Notes under the pieces: model-generated
Told to the model about the DNA's origin: nothing
Seen by the model: only the letters and a program-made list of their open reading frames with translations
Database searches by the model: none
Assembly: GCA_020636475.1 (NCBI GenBank)
Contig: JACJXU010000008.1
Coordinates: forward strand, 75,034-139,033
Direction of reading: 5' to 3'
Length of the DNA stretch: 64,000 nt
Source of the DNA: Chitinophagales bacterium
GTDB taxonomy: Bacteria; Bacteroidota; Bacteroidia; Chitinophagales; UBA2359
Part shown: positions 1 through 7,248 of the stretch, one piece after another
How positions within the stretch are numbered: the first letter of the stretch is position 1
Layout: the number at the start of each line of letters is the position of its first letter
Program-made: the position numbers and the translations under genes

Positions 1-14
1 GCAGATAAATGGTC

Positions 15-31
15 ACAACTTCAGAAGTTGT
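15..31. repeat. 17-nt perfect palindrome
   Basis: Two 8-nt arms (ACAACTTC and GAAGTTGT) flank a single central A. On the minus strand an ATG at 34-32 would read through it to the window edge, so it could instead be the first codons of a gene lying outside. No function is assigned. Confidence 0.5.
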
Positions 32-151
32 CATTGTTGGTGGGCGTTTGGGTTTGTTTCCAATTATAAAACTTTGGGTAGATTGATGAAAATTAGTGCA
101 AAATTCATCCACAACACAAAAAATATCCGTAATTTTATCGAAATTAATCAT

Positions 152-205
152 AGAAATAGCTGTTAAATATTTGTTGTTCAGAGCATTAAATATACAGCTA
201 TTTCT
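152..205. repeat. Inverted repeat with 12-nt perfect arms
   Basis: AGAAATAGCTGT at 152-163 is exactly complementary to ACAGCTATTTCT at 194-205, with a 30-nt AT-rich loop. It lies about 50 nt upstream of the point where the decayed lipoprotein copy begins. It could be a terminator for a minus-strand gene to the left, or the scar of a small element. The rest of 1-253 shows no gene. Confidence 0.5.
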
Positions 206-253
206 TGCTTTTCCCCGGTTTTTTATGTAGAATTATTAATCGAACTCAGGTGA

Positions 254-697
254 GTAGTAAAAGTCTTTTCATCTTACAAAGATTTTGAAGCATACGCTGT
301 TTATAATGTTAGCGAACATAGTACAGGTATTAATATTTTCACCTTAGATAGTAATTGTTTTATACATCATGTGTTTACTTTTGGCATAGTTGGTAATATT
401 ATAGGTGATACAACATTGATTCATAATCCTGATCATTTTCCTAATCCTTCACAGCCCTATGGCATATATTCAATTGCGGATTATGATGCAATAGTTGAGC
501 GGTATGAAGTGGCTGAAGATAAAGATAATTGGGTGTACATAGAAGAGATAAGTAACAATCTATTAAAGGCTTTCTATTCTTGCACATTTGTTACAGAATA
601 TGAAGATTACCTTAGTGGTGAATACGAGCGTTGGGACGACCCTAACCGCCCTGATACGATACATTTTGAAGGAAGCGTAATAGCGGGAAAACGGTAG
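254..697 (+). pseudogene. 5'-truncated lipoprotein paralogue of the gene at 1572-2126
   Basis: The frame is open from just after a TGA at 251-253 to the stop at 697. Read from 254 it aligns with the intact lipoprotein at 1572-2126 from about its residue 33 onward: both carry SSY..F.AYA near the start and both end in GEYERWDDPNRPDTIHFEGS. The signal peptide and lipobox are missing, and no in-frame ATG lies upstream. Only a GTG at 371 could start translation, and that would remove a conserved section. I infer a decayed duplicate rather than a working gene. No family is recognised for either copy. Confidence 0.7.
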
Positions 698-767
698 TGA
701 GTAAAAATAAACACTCCTGTATATTTATTGCGAGGTAAAAGAATGGTAAGTTATTATTGAAATATTA
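616..767 (+). repeat. Direct repeat, copy 1 (gene 3' end plus downstream flank)
   Basis: This stretch covers the last codons of the decayed lipoprotein copy and about 70 nt of non-coding flank. It matches 2045-2178 closely, including the flank (AACACTCCTGTATAT and GTTATTATTGAAATATTA). Because the flank is shared, the two lipoprotein copies arose by DNA duplication, with the gene at 779-1543 lying between them. Confidence 0.75.
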
Positions 768-778
768 AAAATCGCACA

Positions 779-1543
779 ATGAATAAATTATACCTATTAC
801 TTTTCGTTAGTTTGATTGTATTTTCTTGTAAAAAAGATACTGAAAACACCAATGCTTACGGCACAAAACTTGTAAAAATGACTACGGAAAGAATATTTGA
901 AGAAGGTCCGAGTAATTTCTATGAGTACGTTTATCACTACAATGAAAAAGGACAAATTGTAGAAATAGAGAACACTGATTCAAACGGTCTATCGTATTTC
1001 TATGTTTATGAAGGTGAAAACCTCATTGAACGAACTTGGGTAAAAAATAAAAATAATACTGTTTACAAAAAAGACTCATTGGAATATTATGCTGGCACTA
1101 ACAATATTACAATACAATATTATTTTTATTATGGCAGCAATAATCCATTAACGCATATTTACTATTTTATTTACGATGAGCAAAACCAAATGGTGGAAAA
1201 AATTACTTATGAAATGTCTGAACAAGACACAAGCAGTATTGAGAAATATTATTGGGAAAATGGAAATATTATAAAAAATGAGGTGTATGATAATAAGGGA
1301 AAACTAACTTTTGAAAAAAGCATGGAGTATGATGACAAAAAAAACTACCAATACATTTATCCAAGTGTAAATCCATATAGTAAAACGCAAAACAATATGC
1401 TACGCTATAATTGGGCAGATTATTTAGGAGGAGTAGATTTAGACTGTAACCCTTGCCAGTATTACTACCAATACAATTTGGCGGGTTATCCGCTGAAAAT
1501 AAATTTCGAAGGGGAGTCTATCTCTACTTTGTATTATGAATAA
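779..1543 (+). CDS. Lipoprotein with YD-like repeats, function unknown
   Basis: A 254-residue lipoprotein. The N-terminus has a lysine, a hydrophobic stretch and the lipobox IVFSC, followed by KKD, so it should be acylated at Cys17. The body is rich in Tyr, Asn and Glu, with loosely repeated units such as YNEKGQIVEIE, YDEQNQMVEKI and YDNKGKLTFEK, resembling the YD/RHS-type strand repeats found in many Bacteroidota lipoproteins (possibly the DUF4595 type). A CNPC motif lies near residue 223. It sits between two copies of another lipoprotein, one of them decayed, which suggests a fast-changing accessory cluster. No enzyme motif is visible. Confidence 0.8.
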   Translation: MNKLYLLLFVSLIVFSCKKDTENTNAYGTKLVKMTTERIFEEGPSNFYEYVYHYNEKGQIVEIENTDSNGLSYFYVYEGENLIERTWVKNKNNTVYKKDSLEYYAGTNNITIQYYFYYGSNNPLTHIYYFIYDEQNQMVEKITYEMSEQDTSSIEKYYWENGNIIKNEVYDNKGKLTFEKSMEYDDKKNYQYIYPSVNPYSKTQNNMLRYNWADYLGGVDLDCNPCQYYYQYNLAGYPLKINFEGESISTLYYE

Positions 1544-1571
1544 GCTATTGCCGAATTAAAACTAATGTGGA

Positions 1572-2126
1572 ATGAGAAATTTATACCTACTTTTTTTACT
1601 TAGCCTATTATTTTTTTCTTGTAAAAAAGACAGAAACGGTTGTGCCTACTATACCGGTTTCCCAAAAGCAAATGTAATAAGTTCCTATCCTCCTTTTGAT
1701 GCTTATGCCAATTTTAGGGGTAATGATATTACCAATACTTCTATTAGTGTGTACACAATAAACATGGTAGAAGGTTTTTGTACTCCGCATCACGAATTAC
1801 TTTTTGCAGGTGTTGATGCAAGTAATCGTGATACAATAAAATTATATCCATTTAATATTAATACTGGTAATTTATATGCGAAGTACTTCGTATTAAACCT
1901 TGATGCTACAGCAGAAATTTATACTTTGGTAGAAGATAGTATCGCAAATAACTGGCTACTTATTGAGGATGTATATGCCAATAATAAAATGATGAGAGGC
2001 AAATTCTCATGTACCTACGTTACAGAAGTAGAGACCTTTTTAAATGGTGAATACGAGCGTTGGGACGACCCCAACCGCCCAGACACAATACATTTTGAGG
2101 GTAGTTTCACGGCGAGAAAAGAGTAA
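1572..2126 (+). CDS. Lipoprotein, intact paralogue of the decayed copy at 254-697
   Basis: A 184-residue protein with a lipoprotein signal (lipobox LFFSC, followed by KKD, with acylated Cys17). The rest shows no recognised domain. The C-terminal motif GEYERWDDPNRPDTIHFEGS is identical in the decayed copy upstream, and it may be the conserved core of the family. It follows the YD-like lipoprotein by 28 nt and probably shares its transcript, which would end at the hairpin at 2220-2257. The signal peptide also resembles that of the preceding gene (MRNLYLLF versus MNKLYLLL). Function unknown. Confidence 0.8.
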   Translation: MRNLYLLFLLSLLFFSCKKDRNGCAYYTGFPKANVISSYPPFDAYANFRGNDITNTSISVYTINMVEGFCTPHHELLFAGVDASNRDTIKLYPFNINTGNLYAKYFVLNLDATAEIYTLVEDSIANNWLLIEDVYANNKMMRGKFSCTYVTEVETFLNGEYERWDDPNRPDTIHFEGSFTARKE

Positions 2127-2178
2127 AAAATGAACACTCCTGTATATAAAAGAATGGGAAGTTATTATTGAAATATTA
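2045..2178 (+). repeat. Direct repeat, copy 2 (gene 3' end plus downstream flank)
   Basis: Partner of 616-767. It includes the last 25 or so codons of the intact lipoprotein and its 3' flank, and is shorter than copy 1 mainly through small deletions in the flank. Confidence 0.75.
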
Positions 2179-2219
2179 GTGTGCCCACTACGCTATCCGC
2201 AAAAATAATTTCACCTTTC

Positions 2220-2257
2220 AATAGGCAGCTTTAGAATTTCTAAGCTGCCTATTTTTT
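2220..2257 (+). terminator. Rho-independent terminator
   Basis: AATAGGCAGCTT (2220-2231) pairs with AAGCTGCCTATT (2242-2253), followed by a run of T. It lies about 95 nt after the lipoprotein stop and should end that transcript. Confidence 0.8.
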
Positions 2258-2265
2258 GTACCAAG

Positions 2266-2362
2266 CACTACCTACCTTTTCGATAGGCTGAGCTTGCCAT
2301 TTGATAGGTAGTACCTCCGATTTTTCTCCAAACCTGACACGTTTTGAAAACAGGTCAGGTTT
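2266..2362. repeat. Two further inverted repeats in the 2127-2426 gap
   Basis: CACTACCTA at 2266-2274 faces TAGGTAGT at 2306-2313. AAACCTGAC at 2330-2338 pairs with GTCAGGTTT at 2354-2362. The 300-nt gap between the plus-strand lipoprotein and the minus-strand aminotransferase holds only these palindromes and the terminator. The second one looks like a dispersed palindromic element; it is not followed by a T run. Confidence 0.55.
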
Positions 2363-2426
2363 AGGGACGGCTGAAAACATGCTCAATACCAATCAAAAGA
2401 GCGAATAAGATTGTCAAAACTATATC

Positions 2427-3272
2427 TCATTTATCACCGTACAAATATGCGGCAACTTTTTCTTGCAAAAAAACAACCTCTTCATTCGGCGCGAATATTT
2501 TATCCTCAAACTGCTGCACAATTTTAATACCCGCTACGGCATTGCTCAAAACAATGGCATCGGCTTGGTACAGTTCTCCTAAACGAAGCGGTTTTTCGCG
2601 ACAAAGCATATACCAATTCTCCTTGTTCTCCAACAAAAAAGCGCGCATCACACCTGCCACACCGCCGGCATTTACAGGCGGGCAGTACCAAACATTTTTA
2701 TTAAGTATCCACACATTTCCATACAAGGCATCTGCGACTTTGTTGGTATGATTAAGCAAAATTATCTCGTTTTTTCCTTCTTTTTGTCCTTCTATGGCTG
2801 CCAGCACATACGGCAAAGCGGCATTAGTTTTGAACGGCGTATGCGCGCTATACGATACAACGGACTGTTTGGAAACCCCCAAAAAAATATTTTGGGCTAA
2901 AGAAAATTCGAGCGGGCTTGCTGCTATCAAAAAACGCACTTCATTTGATTGTGGTAAATAAAGTCCGCCATTTTTCCGAAAAAACATCAGCCGCAAACGT
3001 GCCGTAGCATAGTTGTTGGCTTGCGCCAAAGCAATAAGTTGCTCTTTGAGTGCCGACAAAGGAAATGCATGCTTCCATTGTAGTGAAAACACGGTCAGTG
3101 CTTGTTCTATCCGCCGCAAATGATATTCCCAAAGCGGCAGTTTTTCTTTTGCGTACAAAATAGTTTCAAAAAAACCATCACCATACCTAAAACTGCGGTT
3201 CTCGGGCGAAATATGTACTTGGTTTGGCGATAATAAATTACCATTAAAATTCCACAAAAGCGGTTTTGTCAT
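2427..3272 (-). CDS. Class IV aminotransferase, PabC-like (aminodeoxychorismate lyase/BCAT fold)
   Basis: A PLP-dependent fold-type IV enzyme of 281 residues. The N-terminal FRYGDGFFETI motif and following LPLWEYHLRRI are typical of PabC and D-amino-acid aminotransferases. The Schiff-base lysine is most likely in TPFKTNAALPYVLA, near residue 148. Family members normally carry a glutamate that contacts the PLP ring nitrogen; here the matching segment reads VADALYGNVW, with Asp instead. ATG at 3272 was chosen over the TTG two codons upstream. It lies 2 nt after the scoB stop, so the two are probably co-transcribed. It probably makes 4-aminobenzoate for folate, but substrate is uncertain. Confidence 0.75.
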   Translation of the reverse strand: MTKPLLWNFNGNLLSPNQVHISPENRSFRYGDGFFETILYAKEKLPLWEYHLRRIEQALTVFSLQWKHAFPLSALKEQLIALAQANNYATARLRLMFFRKNGGLYLPQSNEVRFLIAASPLEFSLAQNIFLGVSKQSVVSYSAHTPFKTNAALPYVLAAIEGQKEGKNEIILLNHTNKVADALYGNVWILNKNVWYCPPVNAGGVAGVMRAFLLENKENWYMLCREKPLRLGELYQADAIVLSNAVAGIKIVQQFEDKIFAPNEEVVFLQEKVAAYLYGDK

Positions 3273-3274
3273 AT

Positions 3275-3937
3275 TCAAAAAACCATTTCGGGAATATCGC
3301 CTTCTACCAGCAATTTTCCCGCAGTTTTGGCTTTTATTTCTGCTACACTTACGCCGGGTGCGCGTTCAAGCAATTTAAATCCGCCTCCATTGGGCAAAAC
3401 ATCTAATACTGCCAAGTCGGTAACAATACGTTTTACACAGCCCAAACCTGTAATAGGCAAACTACAAGTTGGCAACAGTTTCGATTCGCCCGCTTTGTTG
3501 GTGTGCATCATAGCTACAATAATATTTTCGGTGCCTGCCACCAAATCCATTGCGCCGCCCATACCTTTTACCATTTTTCCCGGAATTTTCCAGTTTGCCA
3601 CATCGCCGTTTTCGGATACTTCCATCGCGCCAAGCACTGTAAGGTCTATGTGTCCGCCGCGAATCATGGCAAAACTGCTAGCCGAATCGAAAAAGCTACT
3701 GCCGGGCAAATAAGTTACGGTTTGTTTTCCGGCGTTTATAAGGTCGGCATCTACGGCTGCTTCGGTAGGAAAGGGTCCCATTCCCAATAAGCCGTTTTCG
3801 GAGTGTAAAATAATGTCCATACCCTGCGGAATATAATTGGCGACCAAAGTGGGAATGCCAATGCCTAAATTTACATAATAACCATCTTTGAGTTCGCGCG
3901 CAATGCGTTTTGCGATACCGTATTTGTCAATTGCCAT
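3275..3937 (-). CDS. scoB: 3-oxoacid CoA-transferase subunit B
   Basis: Beta subunit of succinyl-CoA:3-ketoacid CoA-transferase, which moves CoA between succinyl-CoA and acetoacetate in ketone-body and butanoate metabolism. The 220-residue protein has the family's normal length. [13 protein letters not shown] near the N-terminus and [12 protein letters not shown] are diagnostic; Glu47 in SENG is the CoA-carrying catalytic residue. ATG at 3937 gives the normal N-terminus [13 protein letters not shown]; a longer reading from 4000 adds a non-homologous hydrophobic stretch. The A subunit, usually next door, is not in this window. The next gene follows almost without a gap. Confidence 0.93.
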   Translation of the reverse strand: MAIDKYGIAKRIARELKDGYYVNLGIGIPTLVANYIPQGMDIILHSENGLLGMGPFPTEAAVDADLINAGKQTVTYLPGSSFFDSASSFAMIRGGHIDLTVLGAMEVSENGDVANWKIPGKMVKGMGGAMDLVAGTENIIVAMMHTNKAGESKLLPTCSLPITGLGCVKRIVTDLAVLDVLPNGGGFKLLERAPGVSVAEIKAKTAGKLLVEGDIPEMVF

Positions 3938-4059
3938 TTTTGTTAAATGTATTTTTACTTTAAAAAATAAAACTTTTGCAAAATAGTAAAATTTCGGCAC
4001 AATTTTAAAGCATTATTTAGCTTGCATCTCTTTGGGCTGTGGAAGTCTTGCTAACGGCT

Positions 4060-4088
4060 TTGAAAGCGATGCTATTTGTGTAACTTTG
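4060..4088 (+). promoter_or_regulatory. Bacteroidota sigma-A type promoter
   Basis: TTG at 4060-4062, an 18-nt spacer, and TAACTTTG at 4081-4088 match the phylum's -33/-7 consensus. The start codon of the glycosyltransferase is 22 nt further on. Confidence 0.65.
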
Positions 4089-4110
4089 TGCGAAAATTTT
4101 TTAGCTAAAT

Positions 4111-5148
4111 ATGCAAACGCCTACACCCAAAACTGCGCCAAACTTGTATAGTTTTATTGTTCCGGTGTATAACCGACCCGAAGAACTTACAGAGTTATTG
4201 GAAAGTCTTGTGCAACAAACACGCAAGGGTTTTGAGGTAGTGGTAGTGGACGACGGCTCGCAGCAACGAAGTGAGGCGGTGTGTAAAAAATACGAAAAGT
4301 TGCTGGAAGTGCAATATTTTTTTATTGAAAATAGCGGACAAGGCTTTGCGCGAAATTTTGGTTTTGCTAAGGCAAAAGGCGATTATTTTATTGTGCTGGA
4401 CTCTGATGTAATTGTGCCACCGGTTTATTTGGAAAAAGTACACGATTTTTTGAGCAAGGACTATGTAGATGCCTACGGTGGTCCCGATGCAGCTTTGCCG
4501 AGTTTTACCGAAGTGCAGCAGGCGATAAATTACAGTATGACTTCGTTTATTACTACGGGCGGCATTCGGGGCAAAAAGCAACATTTGGGTGCGTATCATC
4601 CGCGCAGTTTTAATATGGGCGTGTCGCGGGAAGTTTGGGCAAAAACGGGCGGCTATCGCATTACACGGCTGGGCGAAGATATTGAGTGGAGTATTCGCAT
4701 TATACGGTCGGGTTTTCGCACGGCACTTATTGAGGAGGCTTTTGTGTACCACAAGCGGCGTACGGATTTTCATCGATTTTACAAACAACTTCAGTTTTTT
4801 GGCAAGGCGCGTATCAATATTTATCATTTTTACCCCGATGAATTGAAATTAGTACATTTTTTTCCGGCACTTTTTACGGTTTATTTGTTCACTTCTTTGT
4901 GCTTCGCGCTTAGTGCTACACTGTTGATTGACTGGCGGTTGGGAGCACTTTTTTTGTTGCCGTTTTTGTTTTTTGCAGGAATTATTTTTGTAGATGCTAC
5001 TGCCAAAACCAATAGTTTGCGTATTGGCGCGCTAAGTGTGCGGGCAGCATTTACACAACTTATCGGTTATGGAACCGGATTTTTGCAAGCGGCTTGGCGG
5101 CGTATTATTTTGCGAAAAGACAATAATATTTCGGACTATCCTTCGTAG
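4111..5148 (+). CDS. Family 2 glycosyltransferase with C-terminal membrane helices
   Basis: A GT-A fold glycosyltransferase of 345 residues. YSFIVPVYNRPEEL and VVVDDGS form the nucleotide-sugar binding start, VLDSDVIVP is the DxD-like metal site, and LGEDIEWSIRIIRSG is the ED(x)W-like catalytic segment near residue 195. Two hydrophobic segments at about 250-272 and 277-298 should anchor it in the inner membrane. It stands alone, with its own promoter at 4060-4088 and no polysaccharide cluster around it. The sugar donor and acceptor cannot be told from sequence. Confidence 0.85.
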   Translation: MQTPTPKTAPNLYSFIVPVYNRPEELTELLESLVQQTRKGFEVVVVDDGSQQRSEAVCKKYEKLLEVQYFFIENSGQGFARNFGFAKAKGDYFIVLDSDVIVPPVYLEKVHDFLSKDYVDAYGGPDAALPSFTEVQQAINYSMTSFITTGGIRGKKQHLGAYHPRSFNMGVSREVWAKTGGYRITRLGEDIEWSIRIIRSGFRTALIEEAFVYHKRRTDFHRFYKQLQFFGKARINIYHFYPDELKLVHFFPALFTVYLFTSLCFALSATLLIDWRLGALFLLPFLFFAGIIFVDATAKTNSLRIGALSVRAAFTQLIGYGTGFLQAAWRRIILRKDNNISDYPS

Positions 5149-5228
5149 CAACAGATATATTTTTTATACTTGTAGCGAAATTATTTTCCAATAAAAACTG
5201 CTACATTTATCTTCAAATTTTCAATATT

Positions 5229-5639
5229 ATGCAAATTAATATCAAGCCCGAAAGTACCTTAGCCGACATTAAACGAGCCTTTAATGCACTTTTTTCTTAT
5301 TTGAAATTAGAATTTTTTTCCGAATCGCACTTCCGCAGCGAGGCTTCTCCTATAAGTGCCTATATTACCGATTTGACAACGCCGCTGCAAAAAATTAATC
5401 CCGACATAGAACAAGGCACTATTTTTTTAAGTCCGGAAACTACCGTTTGGGAGCTCGAAAAATCGTTTGAAAAAGAATATGGCTTGCATGTACAAGTGTT
5501 TCGGTATAGCACCAATCTTTGGTTGGTAACGAGTGCTACCGACAACTGGTCGCTGAAAAAACAAAACGATACCGGAAAAGCAAGTATCAAACTGGCAATA
5601 TCTGATGAGGAAATGCCGGATTATCATGAGCAAGATTAA
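5229..5639 (+). CDS. Conserved-type hypothetical protein, cytoplasmic
   Basis: A 136-residue soluble protein without signal peptide or membrane segment. It begins MQINIKPESTLADIKRAFNA and has acidic and aromatic patches such as ETTVWELEKSFEKEYG. The regular alternation suggests a small alpha/beta fold. I do not recognise the family. It lies 93 nt before the universal stress protein on the same strand, so joint transcription is possible. Its codon use resembles neighbouring core genes. Confidence 0.65.
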   Translation: MQINIKPESTLADIKRAFNALFSYLKLEFFSESHFRSEASPISAYITDLTTPLQKINPDIEQGTIFLSPETTVWELEKSFEKEYGLHVQVFRYSTNLWLVTSATDNWSLKKQNDTGKASIKLAISDEEMPDYHEQD

Positions 5640-5732
5640 TAGGCGGTTGCATTTTTAAGTCATCTCTGTAGCAATTATCTTTTGTTTGTTGTTGTTTTTG
5701 GATTGAATGATTATTTAAAAAAATTTTACTAT

Positions 5733-6560
5733 ATGAAAACCATTTTAGTCCCCGTAGATTTTTCGGACTGCTCGCACAACGCTTATATGTATGCGCTGGA
5801 TATGGCAGCCGCTATGCAATTTGAAGTAGTATTGTTTCACAATGTTTTTCCCAATCAGGGCTTGGACAACAATGCTTATAGTGCTTTTTTTATTGAGGAT
5901 TTTTTGGCAATAAAAGAAGAAAAACTCAAAGAGTACATTTCCGATGCCTTGCAAAAAGACAAGTATCGCAGCCTGAAACTCCGCTATCAGTTGGAAGTGG
6001 GCTTCACCATTCCGGGAATTGTAAAAGCCTTAGAAGATAATAATGTGGAACTTATCGTAATGGGTACCACAGGAGCTTCGGGATTGAAGGAAATGACGTT
6101 GGGCAGCACTACGGGTAGTGTTATTGCCAATACCAAAGTACCGCTTATGGCAATTCCACCAACGGCAAAGTTCGACCAACTCAATACCAACTTCGTTTTT
6201 GCTTCCGATTTCACTCGCGATATCAATGTTTTTTCGGTAGAATGTCTCCAATCTTTGGCAGATTACAAAAAAGCGAATGTCACGGTACTGCACGTATTGG
6301 AACCCAAAGAAGAACAGCCCAATACCGCCGAAATTGAAGCACAAATGAGCAGTATTTTAGGTCATTTGTCGCACAATTTCCATTTTATAGAAGACCGTAG
6401 CACAGCTAAGGCAATAAATATTTTTGTGCAGTCGGTCGATGCGAGTTTATTGTGTATGCTCGCTCACCAGCGCGACTTTTTCTCGAAAATATTTTATACC
6501 AGCACTACCAAATTGGTATCGCATCATTTGAGCGTGCCACTGTTGGTAATGCACGAATAA
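5733..6560 (+). CDS. Universal stress protein, tandem UspA domains
   Basis: A 275-residue protein with two UspA-like domains. The first (1-145) starts MKTILVPVDFSDCS and ends in MGTTGASG followed by GSTTGSV, the ATP-binding G-2x-G-9x-G(S/T) motif. The second (about 150-275) starts NFVFASDFTRD and keeps the fold but not the glycine motif, so only one nucleotide site is expected. ATG at 5733 was preferred to the reading from 5682 because it begins at the usual first strand. Members of this family respond to starvation and stress; no regulator is seen here. Confidence 0.88.
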   Translation: MKTILVPVDFSDCSHNAYMYALDMAAAMQFEVVLFHNVFPNQGLDNNAYSAFFIEDFLAIKEEKLKEYISDALQKDKYRSLKLRYQLEVGFTIPGIVKALEDNNVELIVMGTTGASGLKEMTLGSTTGSVIANTKVPLMAIPPTAKFDQLNTNFVFASDFTRDINVFSVECLQSLADYKKANVTVLHVLEPKEEQPNTAEIEAQMSSILGHLSHNFHFIEDRSTAKAINIFVQSVDASLLCMLAHQRDFFSKIFYTSTTKLVSHHLSVPLLVMHE

Positions 6561-6723
6561 AGACAAAATGATTTCGTTTGTGTAAAAACGAAAAATGTTA
6601 ATTTTAAATAAAAATAAGCGATGTTGGATAAATTTTAGCAAAAAGTAAATTGCTACAAAAAATAAAATATTACCTTACATCGCAGTAAGCAAATTTTTAT
6701 AAAATAGCATAAAATTTACAGTT

Positions 6724-7248
6724 ATGAAACATGATTTGTCTCAAGTAAACATTGGTCAAGGCTTGGGTGCAGTAAAGTTTGGCATTTCGCCCGATGATTT
6801 AAAGAAAATATTAGGCGAGCCGGACGATATTGATTTTTTTTCGTACGATGAAATAGATGAGTTTTTTGAAGGAGATGAGGAAGATTATGAAGAAAGCGAA
6901 GGCGACTCGGAGTCGTGGCATTATGACGACATTGATGCTTCGTTTACTTTTGAGTTGGGCGATGGCGACTGGCGACTAATTTCTATTGCCAGTAGCGATG
7001 CCGAACTTGCATTTTTAGGGGAAACACTTATGGGAACGTCTATGCAAGAAATAGCAAAATTTGTTGAAAAAACAGATTTGGGTAGCTACGTAATCGAAGA
7101 TTACTCGAATGAAGACTTTCCCAACCACAAACTAATGTACTTTGATGCCAAAAGCCTTTATCTGTGGTTTTTGGACGAGCAACTTAGCGAAATTCAATGG
7201 GGTGTTTTGTGGAAAGACGAAGAAACGCCTTTGTGGCCTCCCGCTTAA
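6724..7248 (+). CDS. Acidic hypothetical protein
   Basis: A 174-residue, very acidic cytoplasmic protein. The opening GQGLGAVKFGISPDDLKKILGEPDDID resembles the start of small BLIP/SmpA-like domains, where a glycine-rich turn leads into a helix and a GEPD turn, but there is no signal peptide. An Asp/Glu/Tyr-rich insert at about 40-65 follows. The gene has a 163-nt AT-rich upstream gap and converges on the ABC exporter, the two stop ends overlapping by 4 nt. Function unknown. Confidence 0.65.
   Translation: MKHDLSQVNIGQGLGAVKFGISPDDLKKILGEPDDIDFFSYDEIDEFFEGDEEDYEESEGDSESWHYDDIDASFTFELGDGDWRLISIASSDAELAFLGETLMGTSMQEIAKFVEKTDLGSYVIEDYSNEDFPNHKLMYFDAKSLYLWFLDEQLSEIQWGVLWKDEETPLWPPA

Noticed and set aside
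1..34. Minus-strand ATG at 34-32 running off the left edge
   Set aside because: Only eleven codons lie in the window and most of them are in a perfect palindrome, so no gene can be supported.
4195..4827. 210-codon minus-strand frame
   Set aside because: It is antisense to the glycosyltransferase, whose motifs are clear on the other strand.
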